Assembly (NCBI GenBank): GCA_030593185.1 | Contig: JAUVHQ010000155.1 | Span: forward strand, 1-5,693 | Direction: 5' to 3' | Origin: Bacteroidota bacterium | GTDB lineage: Bacteria; Bacteroidota; Bacteroidia; Bacteroidales; VadinHA17 | DNA: 5,693 bases | Shown: one piece after another, positions 1 through 4,958 of the stretch | How the letters are laid out: the number at the start of each line of letters is the position of its first letter | How positions within the stretch are numbered: position 1 is the first letter of the stretch | Program-made: the position numbers and the translations under genes | Notes under the pieces: generated by a model | Databases searched by the model: none | Seen by the model: the letters and a program-made list of their open reading frames with translations, nothing else | Told to the model about the DNA's origin: nothing

Positions 1-424
1 GACTGAAAAGAAAAATACCGATAAACCAGGTGAATACAATCAAATTCGTGTTTCTTTCATATAATTGAAATAAACTTTGGATGTGATTCCCTACCCTTGC
101 CCGGGTCTCAAGAATATTTTTATCCGGGATTCTGTCCAAAGATATGTCACGGGTTATTTCTTCAGCAGATATCCTGCCTAACCCAACATCATCAATACCT
201 CTTCCATCTCTTGAAACCAGTAAAAATGTATATGCAAGTCCAAGCAAACTAATAAATAGTATGCTCAGTGAAAAATTGTATTTTAGCCTGGCTGAGTGAT
301 TTCTTAATAAGGCAAGAATAATCATTAAAATAAACGCAGCAAGACCTATTTCCCAGATTGAGTGAAGTAAAACTTTTCCCAAAATTTGAATTATTCTTTC
401 AGGTATTAAGTCGGATACGATCAT
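1..424 (-). CDS. M56 family (BlaR1/MecR1-like) membrane metallopeptidase sensor, N-terminal part
   Basis: Only the first 141 codons are in the window; the gene runs off the left edge. The fragment starts MIVSDLIPER. A hydrophobic segment at about residues 17-40 contains the LHSIW stretch common at the start of M56 proteins. A short basic loop (RNHSARLKY, about 41-49) and a second membrane segment (about 50-70) follow, then a soluble stretch (about 71-125) and the beginning of a third segment (from about 127). Known family role: M56 proteins are membrane zinc peptidases that sense cell-wall or beta-lactam stress and trigger inactivation of a BlaI-type repressor. Here this is inferred from the N-terminal pattern and from the repressor gene directly upstream. 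The ATG overlaps the repressor's TAA by one base (TAATG), implying translational coupling. The HExxH catalytic motif and any C-terminal sensor or TonB-like domain would lie outside the window, so activity cannot be judged. Confidence 0.85.
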   Translation of the reverse strand, partial: MIVSDLIPERIIQILGKVLLHSIWEIGLAAFILMIILALLRNHSARLKYNFSLSILFISLLGLAYTFLLVSRDGRGIDDVGLGRISAEEITRDISLDRIPDKNILETRARVGNHIQSLFQLYERNTNLIVFTWFIGIFLFS

Positions 425-810
425 TATTCGTTTTCTTCAATTTTTTTTATAAGATCTTTAATTTTCTTTAATTCCTCTTTGTGTGTTTTATGATTACCAA
501 GTGCTTGCATTACAAGATTTGCAGCAGATCCTCCAAAAGTTGTGTCAAGAAATTTATTCAATAATAGATTCTTCGTTTCTTTTTCACTAATAACAGCTTT
601 ATATATATGTGTTCTCTTTTCTTTATTCCTTTCAACAAAGCCTTTCTTTGTCATAATTTGCATTATCTTAAGAGTAGTAGTATAACCAACATCCTTTTTT
701 TCATTTAGAATATCATTTACATACCGTACAGTGGATGGTCCTGATATCCATAGTATTTGCAGTATCTTAAGCTCTGCTTCAGTTGGTCTTATAATATTCT
801 TTTGTTTCAT
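424..810 (-). CDS. BlaI/MecI/CopY family transcriptional repressor
   Basis: A 128-residue protein of normal length for the penicillinase-repressor family. An N-terminal winged helix (about residues 9-73) begins with PTEAELKILQILW. Its recognition-helix region GYTTTLKIMQIM lies at about 42-53, and the wing KEKRTHIYKA at about 63-72. A C-terminal dimerisation helix region (about 76-125) includes FGGSAANLVMQAL. Family knowledge: these dimers bind short dyads over promoters and are inactivated by a partner M56 peptidase, derepressing resistance or stress genes and usually their own operon. The partner gene follows with a one-base overlap. Two matching dyads sit over the gene's own promoter (821-862), so autoregulation is likely. 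No beta-lactamase gene is visible, so the regulated output is unknown and the symbol blaI is not assigned. The start is supported by the family-typical N terminus and by the short leader after the promoter. Confidence 0.93.
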   Translation of the reverse strand: MKQKNIIRPTEAELKILQILWISGPSTVRYVNDILNEKKDVGYTTTLKIMQIMTKKGFVERNKEKRTHIYKAVISEKETKNLLLNKFLDTTFGGSAANLVMQALGNHKTHKEELKKIKDLIKKIEENE

Positions 811-820
811 GTTTTTTGAA

Positions 821-838
821 TTACGAAAGATTTCGTAA
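821..838. promoter_or_regulatory. Probable repressor operator, downstream dyad (over the start site)
   Basis: TTACGAAAGATTTCGTAA is an inverted repeat with 8-bp perfect arms around a 2-bp centre. Its core 822-837 is again TACGAA-N4-TTCGTA, the same half-site and spacing as the dyad at 847-862. The two centres are 25 bp apart. It begins immediately downstream of the -7 element, where transcription should start. Paired operators of this kind are known in bla/mec control regions, so cooperative autorepression by the adjacent BlaI-like protein is the natural reading. Confidence 0.8.
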
Positions 839-870
839 CAAATATATACGAATATATTCGTAGATGCAAA
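839..870 (-). promoter_or_regulatory. Bacteroidota-type promoter of the BlaI-like/M56 operon
   Basis: Read on the minus strand, a TTTG (870-867) is followed after 20 bases by TATATTTG (846-839). This is an exact match to the Bacteroides/Flavobacterium vegetative promoter pattern, TTTG then TAnnTTTG about 19-21 bases later. The expected transcription start would fall within the second dyad, about 20-25 bases before the ATG at 810. The leader is short and A-rich (TAATTCAAAAAAC before the ATG) and has no Shine-Dalgarno, as usual in this phylum. The start site is inferred from position and was not measured. Confidence 0.75.
847..862. promoter_or_regulatory. Probable repressor operator, upstream dyad (between -33 and -7)
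   Basis: TACGAATATATTCGTA is a perfect 16-bp palindrome with the form TACGAA-N4-TTCGTA. It lies entirely inside the 20-bp spacer between the -33 and -7 elements of the operon promoter, so a bound dimer would occlude RNA polymerase. The half-site resembles the TACA/TGTA half-sites known for BlaI/MecI operators but differs in its CG step. Assignment to the adjacent repressor is inferred from location and symmetry. Confidence 0.8.
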
Positions 871-948
871 ATATTATTAATAAAAAATGATAAAAAAGTG
901 TTAAAAAAAGTTAATTAGGTTAAGGAATCCGTCTCACGATGTGTTAAT

Positions 949-2424
949 TTAATATAGTGGTCCAAGGATTCGGGCAAGAGAAGCAGAAATTCTTTGCTTT
1001 AAGGGTCGCTTTTTCCACTCCCCGGGGATTATGAAATGGCTGTTTTCAAGATCTCTGCGAAAATCATTCTCCAGGCTTATTGTATGTGTTTCATTGTATA
1101 TTAAGGCATTAACTTCAAAATTGAGGTCAAAACTTCGATAATCAACATTCGCAGATCCAATCGAAGAGAAAACCCCGTCAACCATAATTATTTTGGCGTG
1201 ATTAAACCCTTTCTCATAAAGGTAAACCCGGATTCCTGCATCAAGCATTTCCCCTATGTATGAAATTGAGTTCCAATAAGCAATTGTTGAATCGGAACGT
1301 GCAGGTAAAATAATTCTAACATCAACACCACTCAGGGAAGCTGTTTTAAGAGCAGTAAGAATACTTGGATTGGGGGAAAAATATGGTGTAGAAATAAAAA
1401 TATTCTCTTTGGCTGTACTGATAGCTGCAAAATAGGCCTGCATTATACTTGACCAATCAGAGTCAGGTCCACTTGAGGTAATCTGTATCAGACATTCCTC
1501 ATTAACCTTATGATTTGGAAAATATCTGGGTTGATGACCAATAATTATCCCCGAAATAAAATACCAGTCAACAAGAAAGATCATCTGAAGTGAATGTACG
1601 CTTTCCCCTTCCAGTCTTAAATGAGAATCGCGCCAGAAACCCACTTTCGGATCTCCTTGAATGTACTTGTCTGCAATATTAAATCCACCGACAAATCCTA
1701 TTTTTCCATCCACAACAATGATTTTGCGATGATTTCTGAAATTTGCCTTGCTGGTAAGGTAAGGAAATCTTACCGGCATAAAGGCATAAGTTTTAATACC
1801 TTCTTTTTTAAGTTCCTTTAGATACATTTTACTTATTTTCCAACTTCCAACATCATCATAAATAATACGTATCTTCACTCCTTCTCTGGCTTTCTTAACA
1901 AGAACATCCTTGATCCTGTTCCCAATATTATCAGATTCCCATCGATAAAATTCCATATGAATATGGTCTTTAGCTATATTGAGAGCATTGATAATAGAAT
2001 CAAATGTTTCTTCTCCGTTAATAAGAATATTTACTTTATTATATTGAGTAAGGAGTGCTTTGCTGTTATTTAATAACAACGTCATAATATTCCTTTTTTC
2101 ATTGATCTTTTTGTTTTTCAGGAACTTTTGATGAGGCAATTCATTTACCTGATCCCTGCTTAAACTGCTTATCCTTTCCAGGTCTACCAACTCTTTCCGG
2201 GAAAAGATTTTCACTTTTCTGTAGTTTTGTCCAAAAATAAGATATCCGATAATTCCAATCACCGGAATAAGAATAATGAATAAACCCCAGGAAATGGTCT
2301 TTACAGGATCACGGTTCTCAAGGATAACCATAAAAACAGTAAACAAGATGGTCCCACCGTAAAGGATAGTGATTACCAGAGCAACATTACCCCAGAGGAC
2401 GTCCCAATGAATGGCAGAAATCAT
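949..2424 (-). CDS. cls: Cardiolipin synthase (phospholipase D superfamily)
   Basis: A 491-residue protein, typical length for bacterial cardiolipin synthases. These membrane enzymes join two phosphatidylglycerol molecules into cardiolipin plus glycerol. Two N-terminal membrane helices (about residues 14-35 and 43-64) form the usual PLD N-terminal anchor, with the conserved stretch WGLFIILIPVIGIIGYLIFG. Two catalytic HKD motifs follow: H232-x-K234-x4-D239 (HRKIIVVDG, then GFVGGFNIAD) and H409-x-K411-x4-D416 (HAKIIMVDG, then SIGSANVDYRS). Both are intact, so the enzyme should be active. The start is supported by an A-rich leader and by the position of the first membrane helix. The gene lies 138 bp upstream of the BlaI-like gene on the same strand. 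I see no strong terminator between them, so some read-through is possible, but the downstream unit has its own promoter. A link to the repressor is not supported. Confidence 0.95.
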   Translation of the reverse strand: MISAIHWDVLWGNVALVITILYGGTILFTVFMVILENRDPVKTISWGLFIILIPVIGIIGYLIFGQNYRKVKIFSRKELVDLERISSLSRDQVNELPHQKFLKNKKINEKRNIMTLLLNNSKALLTQYNKVNILINGEETFDSIINALNIAKDHIHMEFYRWESDNIGNRIKDVLVKKAREGVKIRIIYDDVGSWKISKMYLKELKKEGIKTYAFMPVRFPYLTSKANFRNHRKIIVVDGKIGFVGGFNIADKYIQGDPKVGFWRDSHLRLEGESVHSLQMIFLVDWYFISGIIIGHQPRYFPNHKVNEECLIQITSSGPDSDWSSIMQAYFAAISTAKENIFISTPYFSPNPSILTALKTASLSGVDVRIILPARSDSTIAYWNSISYIGEMLDAGIRVYLYEKGFNHAKIIMVDGVFSSIGSANVDYRSFDLNFEVNALIYNETHTISLENDFRRDLENSHFIIPGEWKKRPLKQRISASLARILGPLY

Positions 2425-2447
2425 CTTTTTTTGAATTAATAGAATAC

Positions 2448-2455
2448 TAAAGTTA
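2448..2455 (-). promoter_or_regulatory. Candidate -7 element upstream of cls
   Basis: On the minus strand TAACTTTA lies 23 bases before the cls ATG and matches the TAnnTTTG -7 consensus except at the last base. No TTTG is seen at the expected spacing upstream, so this is a weak call. The same TAACTTTAG string occurs upstream of the beta-barrel gene (3295-3287). Confidence 0.3.
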
Positions 2456-2570
2456 GAAAAAACCCGGATAGCTTCCTATTTTTTTTTACGACCACACTAT
2501 TGATTATTACCAGCAATGAACAAAGAGCGACTAAAACTCAAAGAATGACTATGTTGTAAGCATTAATAGT

Positions 2571-2597
2571 AAAAAAAAGGGACAAGCGTCCCCCTTT
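2571..2597 (-). terminator. Intrinsic terminator of the beta-barrel protein gene
   Basis: On the minus strand the RNA reads GGGAC-GCUU-GUCCC followed by eight U. The 5-bp GC-rich stem can be extended outward by two G-U and three A-U pairs (AAAGG against the U tract). It starts 23 bases after the stop codon at 2621. No plus-strand gene ends nearby, so it serves the minus-strand gene and insulates cls from it. Confidence 0.85.
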
Positions 2598-2620
2598 CAT
2601 AAATTATTAGTTTTAAAGGT

Positions 2621-3250
2621 TTAGAAAAAGATCCCCAGACTGAAAATGAACTGTGGGTTCCTTGAATCAAACTCATAATCCTCTCCACCAATATTTACAC
2701 CATCTCCTAGTTTACTGAGGTTGCCTTCGTACCGTACATCAAGTGAAATGGTATTCAAAATATCAAGGCCCACACCTGCCTGGTATCCAAATGTTGCTCC
2801 CTTTATTTTTTCTTCGTAACCTGATGTTTCAATAAGATCAGCTTTACTGTCGATTATTATGCTGGCAACAGGGCCGGCATTTATACGTGCCGGACCAAAT
2901 TTAAAACCTGCCAGAACAGGTATATCCAGTTTCTTGAATTCCATTTTTTTAATACTAACATCCTGCGTTATCAAGTCTGTAACCTCTACTTCACCGCTGG
3001 TAGATGAAAAATACAATTCAGGTTGAATAAAAACTCCAAAAAAAGTTACGCGTGTCATAAAGCCGGCATGAAACCCAACAGTACCAGATTTTATTCCTTC
3101 CAGAGAATACTTTTCACCTCCCGGGATAGTAATAATATCATCCATTTTTATGGTTGACGAATTTACACCGCCCTTTACGCCGAATTTAATCTGAGCATTT
3201 GCAGCAACAAAAAAGGATATTGCGATTAGTAATAAAAGTATTTTTTTCAT
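2621..3250 (-). CDS. Porin-family outer membrane beta-barrel protein
   Basis: A 209-residue exported protein. Residues 1-19 form a clear signal peptide: MKK, a hydrophobic core, then AANA with probable signal peptidase I cleavage before Q20. The mature part begins IKFGVKGGVNSS, typical of the small Bacteroidota barrels of the OMP_b-brl_2/porin-family type. It continues with alternating hydrophobic and aromatic strands, for example GFHAGFMTRVTFFGVFIQPELYF at about 59-81, KKLDIPVLAGFKFG at about 106-119 and GYQAGVGLDILNTISLDVRYEG at about 155-176. It ends in a strand with a terminal aromatic pair, FIFSLGIFF, as expected for barrel insertion through the Bam machinery. The substrate or role is not readable; such proteins are usually annotated only as porin family. 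It is a single-gene unit: its own terminator lies downstream and a divergent gene lies upstream beyond a 407-bp gap. Confidence 0.9.
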   Translation of the reverse strand: MKKILLLLIAISFFVAANAQIKFGVKGGVNSSTIKMDDIITIPGGEKYSLEGIKSGTVGFHAGFMTRVTFFGVFIQPELYFSSTSGEVEVTDLITQDVSIKKMEFKKLDIPVLAGFKFGPARINAGPVASIIIDSKADLIETSGYEEKIKGATFGYQAGVGLDILNTISLDVRYEGNLSKLGDGVNIGGEDYEFDSRNPQFIFSLGIFF

Positions 3251-3287
3251 ATCTGTTTTGTTAATTTATTTGTAACTATTCAGTGCC

Positions 3288-3295
3288 TAAAGTTA
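3288..3295 (-). promoter_or_regulatory. Candidate -7 element of the beta-barrel gene
   Basis: TAACTTTA on the minus strand lies 37 bases upstream of the ATG at 3250 and matches TAnnTTTG at all but the last base. A convincing TTTG is not found about 20 bases further upstream, so the call rests on the -7 match and its position alone. Confidence 0.3.
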
Positions 3296-3404
3296 TAACT
3301 TCTTCTCAACTTTAGTTCACTTTAAACTTCTTCTATAACGATAATCATGCTTGTTTATTTTATTGGGCTGTTTCAAAAGATGGTAATTTGGTTCTTCACT
3401 TTGA

Positions 3405-3530
3405 GGTCCTCTGTGTCTCCTTTGTGCTTGCGCACCGAAGTGCTTCAGCACACAGGGGTGATCCTTTGTGTAATAACCATTTAAAAGTTAGTCACAGAGA
3501 AGCACAAAGAAGTCACAAAGAGCCACCCCG
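3405..3530. repeat. Composite inverted-repeat element built from CACARAGR motifs and small hairpins
   Basis: Three plus-strand copies of CACARAGA (3493-3500, 3503-3510, 3514-3521) are spaced 10-11 bp apart. Three minus-strand copies of CACARAGG face them (read on plus as cctctgtg 3408-3415, cctttgtg 3419-3426 and 3463-3470). The outer arms 3405-3429 and 3500-3526 form an imperfect inverted repeat whose inner 10 bp (CTTTGTGCTT at 3420-3429, against 3500-3509) are perfect. Between the arms are two tandem mini-palindromes, GTGCTTGCGCAC (3424-3435) and GTGCTTCAGCAC (3440-3451), 16 bp apart. No transposase or target-site duplication is visible. The structure fits a dispersed intergenic repeat (REP or MITE-like), but copy number cannot be tested from one window. 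Confidence 0.6.
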
Positions 3531-3615
3531 GTACAGTCATTCTTCCTTACGGGGCAGGCAAAGATTTTTAAGACGGTCCACTAAAGAAAGATTCTTCATA
3601 TGTAACAAAAACTAT

Positions 3616-3631
3616 AATATTTGTAGCTTTA
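3616..3631 (+). promoter_or_regulatory. Candidate -7 region of the metallophosphoesterase gene
   Basis: Two overlapping or adjacent near-matches to TAnnTTTG occur 26-42 bases before the ATG at 3658: AATATTTG (3616-3623) and TAGCTTTA (3624-3631). Neither has a good TTTG about 20 bases upstream. The position suits a promoter, but the call is weak. Confidence 0.25.
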
Positions 3632-3657
3632 CATCAGGAATAGCAATAATCTTTAAC

Positions 3658-4944
3658 ATGTTATTAATACTATTAATATTATTAATTACAGACCTGTTTT
3701 TTTATAAAGGGATAAGGCATTTATCAAATCACAGGTTAACGGTAAAACAGAAAAAGATTTTAACCTTGTTATTCTGGGCTCATAGTATTGGTTTTTTAGC
3801 TGGTACTTTATTAGTATCTAAATGGATGCATAATGATTATGATCCGGCAGTACAACGAAGGATTTTTTGTTTTGTTGGTATACTCCTTGCATTTTATGTG
3901 CCTAAATTTCTTTTTATTCCATTTAATTTTTCTGAAGATATCATTCGCTTTAGCTCTATGTTAATTAACTGGATTGTTAGAAAAAGAAAAACTGAAAAAG
4001 TGAATAATAATCCGAAAATTACACGAATAACATTTCTTACAAAAACAGGATTAATTCTTGCATCAATTCCGTTCGTATCCTTAATTTATGGAATGACTTC
4101 AGTAAAATTAAATTTCCGGATAAAAAAGATCAATCTGAAATTTAAAAATTTACCTGAAGAGTTCTCCGGTCTCAGTGTTGTTCATATATCCGATTTACAC
4201 ATGGGAAGTTTATACGGACATCATGAAAAGATTGCCGAAGCTGTAAAAATGATAAATTCCCTTTTTCCCGATATTATTTGCTTTACAGGAGATATTGTTA
4301 ATGATTTTGCCAGTGAAATGAATGGTTGGTTTGAGATACTTGGTAAAATGGAAGCCCGAATAGGCAAGTATTCTATTTTAGGTAATCATGACTATGGTGA
4401 TTATCATTATTGGAGTTCTGATGATGAGAAAAAGAAAAACCTGGAAATGATAAAGCAGGCTCATCACCGGTTAGGTTTCAAATTATTATTAAACAAATCA
4501 ATTACCATAACAAGGCAGAATTATTCAATAGCAATTATTGGTGTAGAGAATTGGGGCAAACCTCCATTTGCCCAGTATGGTGATCTTGATGCTGCATGCA
4601 AAGGTTTGGAAAAACCCCCATTTAAGATACTGCTTTCTCACGATCCAAGTCATTGGGATGCTGAGGTGCTCAATAAGAAAGACATCCCTCTTACTCTTTC
4701 AGGGCATACACACGGGATGCAATTTGGAGTAAAGATTGGAAAAATAAAATGGAGCCCTATCCAGTTAAAATATCCCAGATGGATAGGTCTTTATACTGAA
4801 GGAGAGCAACTGCTTTATGTAAATCCAGGATTAGGATATATTGGATATCCGGGCAGGGTTGGAATATCTCCTGAAATTACCTTTCTTGAACTTAAAAGAA
4901 AGGCTGCTCCAATAGTGAAACAGCCTCTATCCAAATCAGTATAA
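3658..4944 (+). CDS. Membrane-anchored metallophosphoesterase (calcineurin-like, YaeI/YkuE-type)
   Basis: With the start at 3658 the protein has 428 residues. Three hydrophobic segments (about 1-16, 36-53 and 69-89) and a fourth (about 131-146) form an N-terminal membrane part. A C-terminal calcineurin-like phosphoesterase domain follows (about 170-405). All metal-binding blocks are visible: D179-x-H181 in HISDLHMG, G211-D212 in FTGDIVND, G-N-H-D at 242-245, H328 in LLSHDP and G-H-T-H at 349-352. The enzyme should therefore be an active two-metal phosphohydrolase held at the membrane; its substrate is unknown. Related membrane phosphoesterases act on phospholipids or lipid A precursors, but that is family analogy only. 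An open frame reaches back to 3388, but those 90 codons read through the intergenic repeat and lack protein-like character. The start at 3658 places a membrane helix (MLLILLILLITDLFFY) at the N terminus and follows an A-rich leader (TCTTTAAC), so it is preferred. It ends 14 bp from the convergent icd stop. Confidence 0.9.
   Translation: MLLILLILLITDLFFYKGIRHLSNHRLTVKQKKILTLLFWAHSIGFLAGTLLVSKWMHNDYDPAVQRRIFCFVGILLAFYVPKFLFIPFNFSEDIIRFSSMLINWIVRKRKTEKVNNNPKITRITFLTKTGLILASIPFVSLIYGMTSVKLNFRIKKINLKFKNLPEEFSGLSVVHISDLHMGSLYGHHEKIAEAVKMINSLFPDIICFTGDIVNDFASEMNGWFEILGKMEARIGKYSILGNHDYGDYHYWSSDDEKKKNLEMIKQAHHRLGFKLLLNKSITITRQNYSIAIIGVENWGKPPFAQYGDLDAACKGLEKPPFKILLSHDPSHWDAEVLNKKDIPLTLSGHTHGMQFGVKIGKIKWSPIQLKYPRWIGLYTEGEQLLYVNPGLGYIGYPGRVGISPEITFLELKRKAAPIVKQPLSKSV
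4893..4926 (-). terminator. Probable icd terminator inside the phosphoesterase 3' end
   Basis: On the minus strand AGGCUGUUUC (4926-4917), loop ACUAUU and GGAGCAGCCU (4910-4901) form a 10-bp stem that includes two G-U pairs, followed by UUCUUUU (4900-4894). It begins 32 bases after the icd stop codon. The two wobble pairs form only in minus-strand RNA, and the U tract follows only on that strand, so it should work for icd. It lies inside codons about 412-423 of the convergent gene. Confidence 0.7.
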
Positions 4945-4958
4945 GTTACCGAAACAAA

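Larger units (their letters stand above)
3251..3657. other. Divergent intergenic region with a repeat element
   Basis: This 407-bp gap separates the minus-strand beta-barrel gene from the plus-strand phosphoesterase gene. Its left part (about 3251-3340) is AT-rich and should hold the beta-barrel promoter. The middle (about 3405-3530) is the composite repeat element described separately. The part at about 3526-3600 is more GC-rich, with a weak CCCCG/CGGGG inverted repeat (3526-3530 and 3550-3554). The last 60 bases are AT-rich and presumably hold the phosphoesterase promoter. One plus frame stays open from 3388 into the phosphoesterase gene. Its translation here is rich in His, Arg and Ser with no domain-like pattern, so I treat it as non-coding. 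Confidence 0.7.

Noticed and set aside
900..948. Possible terminator after cls (TTAA-CCTAA-TTAA followed by a T run on the minus strand)
   Set aside because: The stem is four A-T pairs, too weak to call; the T runs fit the general AT-rich promoter region of the next gene.
1621..1821. Plus-strand open frame of 66 codons
   Set aside because: It lies wholly antisense inside cls, over the conserved first HKD region, and has no recognisable domain or promoter.
2465..2488. Possible plus-strand terminator: GGA-TAGCT-TCC followed by nine T
   Set aside because: The stem has only three pairs, and no plus-strand gene ends upstream of it.
2425..2620. Possible small gene or RNA between cls and the beta-barrel gene
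   Set aside because: Only very short frames on both strands and no tRNA-like or riboswitch-like structure; besides the terminator and a weak promoter I see nothing.
2720..2820. Further TTCGTA half-sites inside the beta-barrel gene
   Set aside because: They lack a partner TACGAA at the required spacing and lie inside coding sequence, so they are not operators.
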